From assembly GCA_014607495.2 (NCBI GenBank), contig CP053155.1, positions 10,788,001-10,852,000 on the forward strand: a stretch of DNA of 64,000 nucleotides. The letters run 5' to 3'. Origin of the DNA: Carposina sasakii. Taxonomy: Eukaryota > Arthropoda > Insecta > Lepidoptera > Carposinidae. A model generated the notes under the pieces. The model saw only the letters and a list, made by a program, of their open reading frames with translations, was not told the DNA's origin and made no database searches. Position numbers and translations under genes: made by a program. Positions 52,735-64,000 of this stretch are shown here, in pieces; the first letter of the stretch is position 1; every line of letters begins with the position of its first letter.

Positions 52735-52860
52735 GTGTCCCGACATCCCCTAAGGTGCAGGACTTACTACAGTTCTTCACCTCTGCGACGACCGTGCCCC
52801 GCTCGTTTTATTTAGGGCGGCACCGTTACGCTTTCTCTTTTATTTTTATTTTTTCTCAGT
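52735..52860 (-). repeat. Decayed LINE C-terminal fragment
   Basis: CTCTGCGACGACCGTGCCCC then GCTCGTTTTATTTAGGGCGG mirrors 47400-47455 (CTCTGCGATGATTGTACGCC, GCCAGATCAGCTTAGGACGG). The frame is destroyed by stops and changes. Confidence 0.45.
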
Positions 52861-52869
52861 TGTTTTTGG

Positions 52870-53815
52870 ATTATAAGGGGTAAGCGATACCTCATTATTC
52901 AAGCAGGCTGAACCCTTAGTTTATGCCGGACTAGCTAATCGATATACGCGGTGTTTTACCTGCGCAACCTTTTTGTCCAACGATATTACTAAGAATTTTT
53001 TATATGTGAAAGTATACTAAAAGCTAAAAGTATTCAGTTCTGAAGTATATTCAGATAACTATAATTTACTAGCATGTACCTAAGTATAAAAAATTTAAAT
53101 GTAGATGAGGTATGTTTTGAACTTACGTAATAGAGATCCTGCATACCTCTTTGAAATTTCATAAGCGAGAGGTATATACATATGAAATAATTATAAGAGC
53201 CGAATTAAGTACAGAATATTAAATTCAACGGTACATGTAATAGATTTAACATCAGATTACTGTAGGTACGACTACATTAAAATATTTTATTATTGTATCG
53301 TAAGTAGGTATCCATTTAAGGGCCAATTTTTCTAATGGTCAGATATATCTGATCTAAAGTTGATCAAGTTTTAGAGAAAGACAGTATCAATTTTATTACA
53401 TGTAAGAATAGAGAGATTATATTTAGATGCATGTTGCTGATATCTAATTACAATTTATATGTAAGCAAGCAAATTATAATTTCATTTCCAATATCGGTAT
53501 ATATCTGTAGACAGACCATTAAGACAGGAACGCGAATAACTGACGACGGTAGTTAGTATACAACCCCTATTTGGTGTATAAAATGCTGCTTAAGTTTACC
53601 CCTTCTTTTTAATTTACAGAAGCCTAGTTTTCTTTACTTAAATTTTCATTATATGGATAATAATATTATTTTTGAAATGATAATAATAATATTATTATAA
53701 CTATGTTTCCAACTAACTAACTTTAGGACAATAGATAAAGCTAAAGTTACGATATTTATTCATATCTCATACCCTTAAAATTTGCATTTATTTTTGTTTT
53801 TATAGAGATGGCTTA
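52870..53815. other. Intergenic, nothing recognised
   Basis: AT-rich sequence with no supportable feature. An ATAATAATATTATT-type palindrome near 53660-53700 is simple sequence. Confidence 0.45.
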
Positions 53816-53817
53816 GA

Positions 53818-53930
53818 TTCTTCTAAGGAACTTAGGGGCGTTTTTTTTCAGGTGATGAGCTAGCTACTTGTTACTGAACTTTCACATCCTGAGCTTGCTA
53901 CTATAAATGTAGCTTAAAAGATCTTATTCG
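53818..53930. repeat. Dispersed repeat (copy 2 of 34030)
   Basis: CTAAGGAACTTAGGGGCGTT, TCAGGTGATGAGCTAGCTAC then TTGTTACTGAACTTTCACAT follow the order of the copy in multiplexin intron 19. Confidence 0.45.
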
Positions 53931-54019
53931 CGACTCTGTAGTTTTTTTTAACACATCCGTGTATTTATTTATTTATGTATGTAATTTGTACAATTTTTTA
54001 AGATGAGGTATGGTGGAAT

Positions 54020-54090
54020 TTGATTTGATTCGGTTTGTTATCCTGTGGCAGTCCATTGCTGAACGTAGGCTTCCCCCAGAGCACGCCCCA
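54020..54090 (-). mobile_element. LINE 3' tail fragment
   Basis: On the minus strand this reads GGGCGTGCTCTGGGGGAAGC, then CTACGTTCAGCAATGGACTG. It is the end of the repeat family seen at 58446-58704 (GGGGGAGGACTACGTCCAGC, AGTGGACTG). About 65 bp remain. Confidence 0.6.
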
Positions 54091-54560
54091 AAATATATAT
54101 TGTGGTAAAGTATTTTATTATCTAAGATTTACGACAGCAACATTTTAGCCGCCCTCGCCCCTTTGCTAATGGGATACAATGTTAGTCCCATGTAATTTCT
54201 CTGCTAATGTTTTGACTATTAAACGTGATGCTGGAGTACTATCAAACGGGTCTCCTTTCAATGGTCACAATTAAGAATTCTGTATACATTATATACATGC
54301 CAACATAAATGTATACATATTAGCGAGATTGAGTGAATTGTGATTTTGGTAGTGATTTTGTTGTTATGTTTGCCAATTGTTAAGGGGCAATAGAGTGTAG
54401 GTAGTTCTTAGCAATCATGTCCATGATAAAGATGATTAGGTAGAGTAGCTAAACTCCTATTGTAAATACATACATATAGGTACGTAGACATGGCTGCGTG
54501 TGTATAGCCAGCACTGCAGGATCATGAAAGATATCCTACAGCTACGTTTATATTAGCGGG

Positions 54561-54800
54561 GCTAATTGGTCTAGTAGGTAGTGACCCTGCTTACGACGCC
54601 ATAGGTCCTGGGTACGAATCTCGGTAGGTGCAAACATTGATATGATGAATATCGATGTTTTTTTCCGAGTCATGGATGTTTCTATACTTATCTATGTTAT
54701 ATACCGTTGCTTAGTACCCACGACACAGGACCTTAGGGATCTTAATGTGGGACTAGGTCAATGTGTTGTGTAGTGTGTGAATATTTATTTATTTATGTAA
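54561..54800 (+). mobile_element. tRNA-derived SINE
   Basis: The head has a pol III A box (TGGTCTAGTAGG) and a diverged B box (GGGTACGAATCTC) about 34 bp apart. The body CCGAGTCATGGATGTTTCTA, GTTATATACCGTTGCTTAGT, ACCC and TGTGGGACTAGGTCAATG follows, with an ATTTATTTATTTA-type tail. This is a widespread lepidopteran tRNA-derived SINE layout. It is not a functional tRNA, because there is no acceptor pairing. Confidence 0.7.
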
Positions 54801-55394
54801 AAAATCCGTGTTAAGTTATTACCATGAGGAATGAGCGATGACGCCTGAGAGAACCTATGTTCCTTAGTCGACTCTAACGACATGCACGGACGGAAATACA
54901 GCTAATTGTATTCTAGTGAACTCCCGCAACAGCACAGGCAATTACGGGTACAAAGCGATTAAAATACAATTATAGATAGAAATGCGTCCTAATCTCGCTT
55001 CAGTTTTTGTCTGGGGTTAAGATAATGTTGCAATAAAATTATTTTTACAAGCGACAACAAAGTTCGCAAAGTTATCGAAACATTTCCACCAATAGCGTTT
55101 AGAATTCATCGCGTCATTTAATGAACGCCATACTTACATGAAGGCCTCTTTAGAGAGTAGAAAATAAGTATTTTTAACATGATTTTTATTTTACCAAAAC
55201 CACTTTCCTAAATGAATACACCTACTGTAGCTAAATCCTTGCAAAAACACGTTTTCAGTATTTCCCACACAAGAGGCAACAACAAAGAAGAGCTGTTGGC
55301 CTGATATAATGACAAATTTTGATGTACCTATAGGTACAGTGTCACTGTGATGTCTCAAAAGCAACCAAACCACGGTAAAATTCGTCATCCGAGT

Positions 55395-55500
55395 AATTGA
55401 CTCGGTGGCTTAGTGGTTATAGCGGCTGGCACGGTTTGCAGTGGTCGTGGATTCGATTCCTACTCGGGTGAAGAATTTTTTCCATTTTCTTTATTAATCA
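55395..55500 (+). repeat. tRNA-like SINE head
   Basis: GGTGGCTTAGTGGTTATAGC carries an A-box-like word and GTGGATTCGATTCCTACTCG a B-box-like word, followed by GGGTGAAGAATTTTTTCCAT. Its second half is shared with 43738-43876 and 61330-61430. I see no cloverleaf with a paired acceptor stem, so I do not call a tRNA gene. Confidence 0.55.
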
Positions 55501-55600
55501 TTTTATAACAAACCACGTTTATTTAATATGTAGTGAATCTTTTTAATGTCACCTCTATTAGCTTAAATAATTTAATAGTTACTTGATAGTTATAGTTATT

Positions 55601-55825
55601 TGGCCGCGTGGTGCCGGCAGAGTAGAATTCGTACCACCCATGTCTGCCCGTGGATATCGTACGAGGCGATTAAGGGTTTCCGGGAGGTGGGCAGCAGTGC
55701 CTCCCGTGTTGACAACATAGTCCAAAATACAAACTGCGGTCACCAACCCGACTGCCCAGCGTGGGTAAATACCCCCCATGGCAGTCTTGTAGCGTGCCCT
55801 GGGGGAGGCTTACGTCTCCCGGAAA
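55601..55825 (+). mobile_element. LINE/SINE 3' repeat (copy 1 of 3)
   Basis: GCCGCGTGGTGCCGGCAGAG, TAGAATTCGTACCACCCATG, TCGTACGAGGCGATTAAGGG and CTGGGGGAGGCTTACGTC. It is shared, same strand, with 58446-58704 and 60435-60700. In the fuller copies it ends GTGGACTGCAATAGGCTGAT. The ORF on each strand is incidental. Confidence 0.75.
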
Positions 55826-56187
55826 ATTGGTGCATATAATATCGCTTCTCCTTTCTGTTTTTTTTTCTTGATTTTTCCACCGCTTCGTCATGTGGAACTA
55901 AAGTTTTCGTCTCATTGGTCGGGGCAGGTAAGGTTTTTGAATATTGCTAGTCAAGAACACTTGGATATTTTTGGTTAAGCGTTTTTGTTTTCTAAGCAAT
56001 TGGAACGGGATTTTTTTAAATAGGAATGCGAGGATTCGTATTAAATTTAGTGATGATATGCTAAAATATTAGAAATGTGACAAAATAAATAAGTAATAAA
56101 ATAAATCATTAGGGTTAATATCAACCGAAAGATCATGGTAACAGAAGTAAATATAAAAGAGCTTTCTTTCTTTGAACCTATAATAAA

Positions 56188-56290
56188 ATGTCGAGTCTTC
56201 CGCCGACTCGGAACACTAGAAACTCGGAGTGCGGTCCCAATCGCCGGATCTATTAAATTTAATATTTTTCTTCTGGCGACTGGGACCACG
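56188..56290 (+). repeat. CpG-rich foldback repeat (copy 1)
   Basis: TCGAGTCTTCCGCCGACTCG, GAAACTCGGAGTGCGGTCCC and AATCGCCGGAT. Within it, GAGTGCGGTCCCAATCGCC pairs with GGCGACTGGGACCACGCTC. The reverse complement of the same unit lies at 57398-57493. Confidence 0.65.
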
Positions 56291-56299
56291 CTCAATATG

Positions 56300-57395
56300 G
56301 ATAAAATCTATTGTTCTGATCGATTTGTAGTACAGTCTAATAAAAACATTTTTTATGAAAATCATTTATAATTCGACACATTGTTGAAAAAAAAGTCTGG
56401 ATTTTTCATGAAACGATCTGGCCTATTTAAATTTATCCTAAAAATATGTACACTTACTAACTTACCACATAATATGTAAAGCTAAGTAACTTTTAATTTT
56501 AGTTAGTAAAAAGTGTAAGTAAGTACTTACCAACGTATGTATTGTGGATTTCATAAGTCTTACTGCAATAATTTAAATAGACTCCAATTTGTTTTTCCGC
56601 AATTGTAAATACATATATCAACCCAACGACACCAACAATTCGTACTTAACTGTAGTGAGTGACACAATTTGCAAAGACACTCCGTTAGACCAATAAGCTT
56701 CTTGATTGTTCTAACATATAATTGCGTAGTTGTATAATAAAATTGCGGTTCTATTTTTATTATTTAATATCTAAGTTTTATCACTAAAGTTGGTAGTAGT
56801 GTAGCAGAAATTGTAAGTAGACTTTTCATAATTCCATAAATGATATGTAGTTAACTATACAGTGTTACATAGCAGGTTTTATACTGATGTCGTTTACTGC
56901 ACTGTGTGATAAACACACACGCCTACGAATGTTATATAACGCACCATGTATGTATCTAGTTTTAAGATTTTGTAATGAATGAAATAATGAATTAATGAAT
57001 GATTGTGATTGGTCGGGCCATCAAACGCCTCAAATGCCGGTTTTGAACAAAAGGATTGCATTCCTGGAAACATACTTCGTGAGGGATCGAGAGAGCTAAA
57101 ATAAATACTACTGTAGTGATGCATTGTCATTACTGTACATAAATTATATTCTCTTAGCTTTTTACATAAATTTGTAAATGAACTGTCCCCGAAATCAGTT
57201 CGCGCCGATAGATGTTGTAACTGGTGATTTTTATCATATTGATTTCTATTTAAATATTTGATTTAAGTAAATTTCACTTCATTCATTCGTTTCATTTAAT
57301 TATTTTTATTATATATTTATTTATGCATTGTATTGCCTACAATATTTTGATATTAAAAAAATTCTAGTGACTGTACAATTTACGTCAGATATTTT
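56300..57395. other. Sequence between the inverted foldback copies
   Basis: About 1.1 kb of AT-rich sequence with no coding frame that I recognise. If the two flanking copies are termini of one element, this would be its interior; nothing inside supports that. Confidence 0.4.
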
Positions 57396-57397
57396 GC

Positions 57398-57493
57398 GGT
57401 CCCGAGTCGACGGATTCAACAACGGTATCCGGCGATTGCGACCGTGGTCCGAGTTTCGAGCGGTCCGAGTCGCCGGAAGACTCGAAATTTCTT
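57398..57493 (-). repeat. CpG-rich foldback repeat (copy 2, inverted)
   Basis: Read on the minus strand: TCGAGTCTTCCGGCGACTCG, GACCGCTCGAAACTCGGACC and CGCAATCGCCGGATACC, which matches the copy at 56188 in inverted orientation. Confidence 0.65.
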
Positions 57494-58251
57494 CATTTAA
57501 AGTAAAAGATACGACTTAAGAATGATACATGGGACTACCGACTAATAGACTAATATAGAGAAAACAACGTCATTTAAAACTAGGAAATAGGAAAACTAGG
57601 AAAATTATTGCACACTCTTTTCATTTCGCACAATAATTTAATTTGTTCACAAACCGTAAATTGTGCACATAAACATTTTGTTCGCAGTTAAATTTATAAA
57701 GTCGGCGTATATTTCTGTGCGGCCAGTAAATTTTCTTTGTACAGAGAGGCGTCGCTTTATGAATCCGGTACGAGTCGCACACAATAGGTACTTTTCATTT
57801 TAGAAACAATTTTGTCATACTTATTTTGTTAGCTATCAAAATTATATGGCTAATAGTCACTGAAGTCCACTGATAATGGAAATCATAAACTAAATGTTTT
57901 CTGTGTACCATCTGATACCAATTTTTTAAAACTTCAACTGTTTTTTGAAACAGCAAAACTATTCGGGTAACATGAACCCTATGAAGCCGTGACAAAAATA
58001 ATAATCGTGATTTCACGTCTGTGATAGTTTTTCGCTGTAGGTAATACGTAGCCGTATAGCGACGGCGACGTGGACGTATCTATATAAAACGTCAATGGAT
58101 ATTGCATCTCCGTTGCTAAAAGCCGTATCTGTATATACCTTTAAATTTTTCGAACAAGTAATGGGTTTTGTTTGGGTATTTTTTATTCACAACAACAGTT
58201 TTGTAGTCTTCATTTTAAGTGCTGCCGCAGTGGACAGGATATATATGATAC

Positions 58252-58440
58252 TTGCTGTTGCCCGAGGCTTCTTCCACGTGAACTTGGAGGAATGTAGCCT
58301 AAGTCCTTCTTCATACTCCCAACTACAAGTATACACAGGAAGGTTGGTTGAAACTTATGTGTTTCAAGCGTGACTACTGAATAGGTAACAAAAAAACAAA
58401 CAACTTACTTTCGCATTTAAAATATTGGTTGAGATTGTTT
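58252..58440 (+). repeat. RTE-type LINE remnant
   Basis: CTTGCTGTTGCCCGAGGCTT, CTTCCACGTGAACTTGG and, at the end, CTTACTTTCGCATTTAAAAT, ATTGGTTGAGAT are the first and last parts of the RTE-type 3' region. The middle is diverged. Confidence 0.55.
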
Positions 58441-58445
58441 TTATA

Positions 58446-58704
58446 CGGCCGCGTGGTACCGGCAGAGTAGAATTCGTACCACCCCATGTCTGCCCGTGGG
58501 TATCGTACGAGGCGATTAAGGGTTTCCGGGAGGTGGGCAGCAGCGCCTCCCGTGTTGACATCATAATCCAAAATACAGACTACGGTCACCAACCCGCTTG
58601 CCCAGCGTGGTGACTATGGGTAAATACCCCCCATGACAGTCTTGTGGCGTGCCCCGGGGGAGGACTACGTCCAGCAGTGGACTGCAATAGGCTGATGATG
58701 ATGA
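58446..58704 (+). mobile_element. LINE/SINE 3' repeat (copy 2 of 3, complete 3' end)
   Basis: It opens CGGCCGCGTGGTACCGGCAG like copy 1 and continues to CCAGCAGTGGACTGCAATAG, then GCTGATGATGATGAG, the diagnostic lepidopteran non-LTR tail. Confidence 0.8.
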
Positions 58705-59069
58705 GGCGGAAACATGAAATGCGTCTGAGCTGCATATACTCGTAAAAATGCTATATAACAATTAAAATCAAGGCTTTCTTGACTGACGGTATATTAAAAT
58801 AAGTGGTAGGTACTTACACAATCTCATTGAAATCGTATACTCACTCATGTCAAAAGATAAACTCATAGATGTTACGGCGTTTTGGCTAGTACTCAGTAAA
58901 AGGATACCATCACGAACATATTGTTTTTTTAGTATGTGTAGTAGTTCGTAGCATGTGCAACGGATAACGGCCGTGAGGCGTAGTAAACGAAAGTATATAT
59001 GAGACGCACCTGCATTAAATTAAATCAACTCGTCAGTTCAATGTTCAAATATTTCATGGACAACTTATA

Positions 59070-59213
59070 CAGGAGGTGGGTGACTGCCAAGAAAATGAAA
59101 AAATGTCTGAAAATTTTAGAATTCATCCTGCGAAAATTTTCAGTGTTTTCCGCTTTAGAATCATGGTCTGAAGTCTTGGTATCAATATTTGCCTGGCTGT
59201 CACAAACACCCTG
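59070..59213. mobile_element. MITE of the GTGTGTGACAGCC family (copy 5, internally deleted)
   Basis: The 144-bp unit starts CAGGAGGTGGGTGACTGCC and ends GGCTGTCACAAACACCCTG. TA flanks both sides. Only the two ends of the 460-bp family remain, with TCATGGTCTGAAGTC near the right end. Confidence 0.8.
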
Positions 59214-59224
59214 TATGCATTATC

Positions 59225-59462
59225 TTCATTCATCAATAGAAGTTTTTTTTTTGTAGGTGCATCACCACTGGGTGCATCACCTTTACGCGGCATTCTGAAC
59301 TGAAAGTAAAACTGTGGCAAGTGGCGCGTTGCAAATAGCGTGGCGTCACACCAAATGGCGCACCATCAGTTAAAACTGTGGACAAATTTTGTGTGACGGC
59401 ACACCATTTGGTACGAGTATGGTGCCATAGTGTTACACCCCGAGTGACTGTCATTGGCCACA
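59225..59462. repeat. Foldback-like repeat (CACACCATTTGG units)
   Basis: GGCGTCACACCAAATGGCGC and, inverted, GTGTGACGGCACACCATTTG, then GT, pair across about 50 bp. GGTGCATCAC is repeated directly near the left edge. It is probably a small foldback MITE. Confidence 0.5.
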
Positions 59463-59469
59463 TTTAAGC

Positions 59470-60430
59470 ATTCGTCCGTCTAAATTATTATTTATTTTAA
59501 CACAAAATGTTCGTATAAACAATATAATAGGAGTGTGTTTGTATAGTGTATTGTATATCATTAAATGGAGTAGAGATTTCACAGTGTCTGCGCAAAGGAG
59601 TTGACATGGATAAATTGAGCTTGCCTTTTGCCGTTTTTGGTGTTGCTCCGGAGATAAGCTAGTCCGGATTTGTTGGAGTATTATTTACATATGTTTCCCT
59701 GGGGTTAATTTGTTTCCGTTTGTTGTTTTTTATGTAAATTTCTTAAAAATGAAATTGTATTAGGCGTTACAATTCGGAAGTTCAAACATTCACTATGGGT
59801 GCGCCCACCACCGGGCCCTACACATAAAAATTCTTGTTTATTTTTAGATTTTTTATTGTACAGTTCTCGGAAGTGCTTGTAGCAAATAAGCTCTTAGGTA
59901 AAATCGCAACAATAGTTATTTTTATTTTGTGTAAGACTTGGTGTAATTTAAAATAATAAAAAAATATATAATCCGTATTTCGAAATATGTATATATACCT
60001 ATATTTTTTATAAATACCTTTTTTAGGTGATCACCCGTATGGTAATTTGTATGATAGGGCCAGTGGCACATAGCATGGCGTAGAAAACGTATAATTTATT
60101 AATAAAGAAACAATACTTTTGACCAACACGAAAATTATACCTATAAACATGGTATATATAATTAAAGTTCCCAGCTCCAAGTCAATTAGATTCCTTCATC
60201 AATGATAAAGCTCTTTGAGGTAAGCAACCTGTCTCTTCGCATTATGTTTCCACGGTAACTCACACAGGACAAGGGGTTATCCCTTATAATTAGTTAATAC
60301 ATATCTTACTCTCATTATGTCTTGATATATGAGAAATTATATAGAATTAGATACTTGTGTTAATTGTGAGATATTGTCTTGAAGCGAGAATATGGATAGC
60401 GCCTTTAACACAGAAGAGACATCTGGAGAT
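59470..60430. other. Intergenic, nothing recognised
   Basis: AT-rich sequence without a supportable gene. The text at 60020-60040 (TTTTTTAGGTGATCACCCGT) may be a retroelement scrap. Confidence 0.4.
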
Positions 60431-60434
60431 GAAA

Positions 60435-60700
60435 TACTTATGACGTTACTACGGCTTCTTTGAGAGTAGAGCTTGTGCCACCCTATGCCTGCCCGTGGGT
60501 ATCGTACGAGGCGATTAATGGATTTCGGGAGGCGGGCACCAGCGTTCCCGTGCTGACAAATGACAACATAGATCAAAAATCCGACTGCGGTCACCAGCCC
60601 AGCGTGGTGACTATGAGCAAAACGCTCCTCTGGAAGTAGCCTTGTGAAATGCCCTAGGAAAAGCCTACATCCAGCAGTGGACTGCAATAGGCTGAAGACG
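60435..60700 (+). mobile_element. LINE/SINE 3' repeat (copy 3 of 3)
   Basis: GAGAGTAGAGCTTGTGCCAC, GCCTGCCCGTGGGTATCGTA then CGAGGCGATTAATGG, and CATCCAGCAGTGGACTGCAA, TAGGCTGAAGACG. It has the same orientation as the copies at 55601 and 58446 and is more diverged at the 5' end. Confidence 0.75.
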
Positions 60701-60902
60701 TAAGACATATGGCTTCGTTGCGCAGGTGACAGGCGCTAGGGTACAGGCAAATGTCAATTGGTGATAAGTTCATACTGCACTTCGTAAGCTACATTACCTT
60801 TCGCAAATTCGCAATTGATTGTTACATCTCCCCTTATAGTTTTCTACGACGTTTGTTTATAGAATAGGGTATGTAGGGGACTCATGATTCCGAAATTTAA
60901 AT

Positions 60903-61018
60903 TTTCAACTGGTGTTCGCCGGAGGACTCTCGAATCTGGCAACTTATGATTGCAAATAAAGACGCGATGAGGAACCAGATCCGAGCACCTAGCTTGCAAT
61001 AGATATGTGCATAACTGC
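60903..61018. repeat. GGGTACCTAGCATGCAA repeat (copy 3)
   Basis: GGTGTTCGCCGGAGGACTCT, CGAATCTGGCAACTTATGAT and AACCAGATCCGAGCACCTAG, then CTTGCAATAGATA, match 35860-35995 across its length. Confidence 0.55.
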
Positions 61019-61329
61019 TACTCTATATAATAATAATCCCTTATTCTTAATCGATATATTATGTTTCACCGACCCATGTTATTTAACAAACTCAGGCTGG
61101 TGTTAGGTGATGGAGAAAATATAGTGGCTGTTGAACAAATGAAGAGCAAATGCTATACAGCTGAGTCACCTATTGGATGCAAGATAGAACCACGGTACAA
61201 TTCAAATCCTAAAACGCGATATCGAAGTTTCCAACAATGATGGGAATATATAACATGGACCAAAACAATAACTAGTTACCCGGTGGGGCCGGAAGTGCTC
61301 CGTTTTTCAGTACCCCCACACAGGTGATA

Positions 61330-61430
61330 CGCAAATATTAGCGATGCACGGAATGCAAGAGGTCGTGAGTTCAAATCTCACTCGGGTGAAGAATTTTTTC
61401 ATTTTCTTATTAATATTTTATAAAATATTA
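61330..61430 (+). repeat. SINE-like unit (TCGGGTGAAGAATTTTTTC)
   Basis: GAGGTCGTGAGTTCAAATCT, CACTCGGGTGAAGAATTTTT, TCATTTTCTTATTAATATTT, shared with 55440-55495 and with both arms of 43738-43876. The B-box-like GAGTTCAAATCTC is better preserved than at 55395. Confidence 0.6.
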
Positions 61431-64000
61431 GCGAATACAATGTAGTGTACATTGAAAATCAATATAAATATATTATGGAAATATTCTCTATTTCCTTCCC
61501 TCAGGGTTATTCTAAGAAACACATACACTTATACACTTACATAATTAGTGTTAGTCTCGCCGCCTTAATAAGTTAAGTTGCATTAAAGTTGTGGATGATG
61601 CAAGGCTTCTTGGAATACCCTTTTATGTAAAACGATTTCGTTATTAGTATAAAATAGTTACTCCAACTTAGGTATCTTTAGCGCGAATCGCTTTGAAGTA
61701 CAAACTTACTTCAGTGATGTGGCAGTTGTTTGTTTGTTTTAATATGCTAATCCATTCAATTCGCTTATTCATACTGACACTATTTTAAAATAATTTTAAA
61801 TATGGATGGTAATTAGCAATTCATATTTGCGAAATAACACCATTAACATTCCCTCACAACAAAAACCAATGCCATCAATAAGCTTAAGTTTAGCCAAAAA
61901 TTACTGGAGCACACCTAAATCCATTGCTTAAAATAGCTGAAGATAGTACAAAACTCCAACTAATTAGCAGCAATGGAACGTGAACAGGTCATTAATCACG
62001 CCCGCTGGCGACTGTATCCAGGTGCACCTGGGATTCCAGAAGTTACCCGAAACTATTTACTTGCAGAATCTGTATCTATTTTGCTAAGAAAAGATAATGC
62101 TTTTGTTCTCTTGTGGTCCAATGTTTGAAATCAGAAGAAAGTTAATAAGGTAGGTACCTACTTATAAATACCTATAATACAGGTTCAATTTATATATTGT
62201 AAATACCAATTTAAGCGTATAAAATAGGTATTGATCAAAGTATTCATATGGTATTATTTAAAATGTTTTCAACTCGTGTACTCGGTGAGCTTTTGACCTA
62301 TATAATTCTTTGATTTTAAATAAAGTTACGATTCGAAACCGAAATACCTGTGATAAAAGCAATATTTTTGTTTTACAGTTAGTCAAAGCTACTACAACAT
62401 CAAGTTTGTATAGAAGGGGCAAAATCTAAAATAGAATCCTGCCAAATCATTATTAGTTAATTATTTCCCATTCTCGTAGGAATTTCGGGAAATTTATTTT
62501 CATTACGTACCTAACACGTTCCGATCACGGCCATAGTAGTCTGATAGCATCAGTGGACAGTCTCCTTAACTTACCTAATATCGTCCTTCCACCAAATAAT
62601 TTCTATTTTAACCCAATAAAATAATAACACATCTCTCCCAGTCAGTACATTTTCATTATTGCATTCAGTATTAATCTTTACGAGCTCATTTAGCTTGTTA
62701 ATTGAAAAAAGTCCGCGCGGTAATCCGTCCTGCTGCATTGCGGTGTCGGCAGTTAAATGTACATATTTAGAGTAACGATATTCCACGTCGCTGCGTCGTA
62801 AGAATCGACTACGGATTGCAGAGGTATTCTATCAGCCGATGAGCTATCCCTGATCATTTACCTGACATATTAGTAGGTTCTTATTTCTAATCATGGCTGT
62901 TCTTACTTTGCCACTATGGAAACACAGCCTTCTGTATAATGTATGCATGTTGTTAGTTATAGTTTTATCAATTTGCGAAATTTACATAACATTTTTTTTT
63001 ATTCAATTACAAAAATTTTCAATATGTAGGTACCTACTCGTACTGGTGATAAATACGCAGATAATAAGATTCTATTTTTAGCACGAAAATAATTAAAGGT
63101 TTAATGTACGATTTGAGAATGAGATCTAAATGGACAAACAAGCTAGCTATTTTTATTACTCTCTTAGCAATACCAAGCTGTACTACCTAAATATGCGCAT
63201 ATTTTATCAATATAATGTATGCTACCATCCACAAATGGATGGAAGAAAGTACGTATACTTAATAGTAAGAAATAAATAGATAACAATCAATTCATTTTTA
63301 TCTCGTCCCTCGAAATAGCCTACATCGCTGCAGCCAGCAGGATTTGTGAGTAAGCCACTGCTCACCCAGTTCTGTTTGCTGCCAGATCTACAGTCCTATT
63401 GGTACTAAAATATTCCCGCTTATTAAAACTACATGAAAAATTTATTTTTATAAGCATTCTGTAATTATAACGTACCGATTTTGCTGCTTTGTTATAGTCG
63501 GAAAAACTCCTACCTAATGGAGTGCAGGTCATGTACTACTCGAGTTTGATATAGTAACTGCTATCATAAAGTTATTTTCAAAAATGATGTCTCTCTAACC
63601 TCATTAATACTCAACGTTGCCAAAACTAATATAATTTCAACGAACAATTTCGCTAAATAATACAAATTCCACGATACATCTTATAATTTGAAAAATTTCT
63701 TCCGCATCTCTTCTGCATAGGGAATACGATTGAAACTCATTCGAGCATCAATTCTGGTGTTGGCAAAGTTATATTGGTACCTTGTTACCATTTCGTGAAT
63801 GTCACGAAAGACAAGTTCGTCAAGATCGAAACTTTGACGGTTTGAGTGTTCCGTGTGACGCTGTGCAAAGTTTGATGAAATATTTCACCACACTTTATTG
63901 ACTGACTGTAATTTTGATTAGTGGTGGTGTTCTGCAAAGTGGGTCATAGTTATGAGGTTGTTTAAAGTTGTCTTCGATTAGATACAATGATTTATATAAA
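61431..64000. other. Right end of the window: no gene seen
   Basis: AT-rich sequence. Short frames at 61973-62128 and 62571-62786 have no recognisable motif. No repeat family from elsewhere in the window recurs here. Confidence 0.45.

Noticed and set aside
54561..55500. Possible tRNA genes (A and B boxes)
   Set aside because: No paired acceptor stem or full cloverleaf; they are tRNA-derived repeats.
58095..58373. 92-codon frame after a TATATAAAA-like word
   Set aside because: The ATG is too close to the TATA-like word, and the frame continues into a LINE remnant.
61973..62128. 51-codon frame MEREQVINHARW
   Set aside because: Too short, no family, and no supporting context.
62571..62786. 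71-codon minus-strand frame
   Set aside because: No motif or splice context; a chance frame in AT-rich DNA.

Overview
The window looks like AT-rich insect nuclear DNA, most probably from a moth or butterfly (Lepidoptera). The evidence is split genes with short GT-AG exons, RTE-type LINE tails of the lepidopteran kind (ending in GATGATGAT, or carrying the familiar CGCGGACGGAGTCGCGGG 3' region), a piggyBac element in a TTAA target, and many short TA-flanked MITEs. The species cannot be named from the sequence.

One protein-coding gene is convincing. It is a plus-strand multiplexin, the insect collagen XV/XVIII orthologue (Drosophila Mp). I traced 25 exons from 2063 to 38916. Every junction keeps phase and together they give 993 codons. 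In order the protein has an acidic leader, a thrombospondin-N/laminin-G-like (TSPN) domain (about residues 11-198), a short linker built from micro-exons, an interrupted Gly-X-Y region (about 223-690), a trimerization domain (about 712-766), a hinge (767-811) and a C-terminal endostatin domain (812-993). The start codon, signal peptide and promoter are not found and probably lie to the left of the window. The 3' end is complete, with two possible C-termini: a stop at 38914, or splicing to a short basic tail exon at 39216-39255.

Layout: 1-2062 holds no recognisable exon. 2063-4446 carries the leader exon and most of the TSPN domain. 4447-23955 is a 19.5-kb intron packed with transposable elements: two head-to-tail LINE 3' ends, a decayed RTE LINE on the minus strand with two nested insertions, and several MITE families. 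23956-38916 holds the remaining 23 exons, with RTE tails, a Jockey/CR1-like LINE fragment, an internally deleted piggyBac element and a duplicated foldback element in the introns. 38917-40560 is the probable 3' UTR. 40560-64000 has no gene I can support; it holds scattered LINE tails, tRNA-derived SINE-like repeats, foldback elements and apparently unique AT-rich sequence.

The gene product should be a secreted, trimeric basement-membrane collagen. The TSPN domain and interrupted triple helix anchor it in matrix, and the hinge would let the endostatin module be released. I found no new defence system, operon, CRISPR array or functional RNA gene. The most interesting points are the possible alternative C-terminus next to a MITE, the unusual endostatin cysteine pattern, the transposon-shaped introns next to endostatin exons, and the well-resolved nested insertions.
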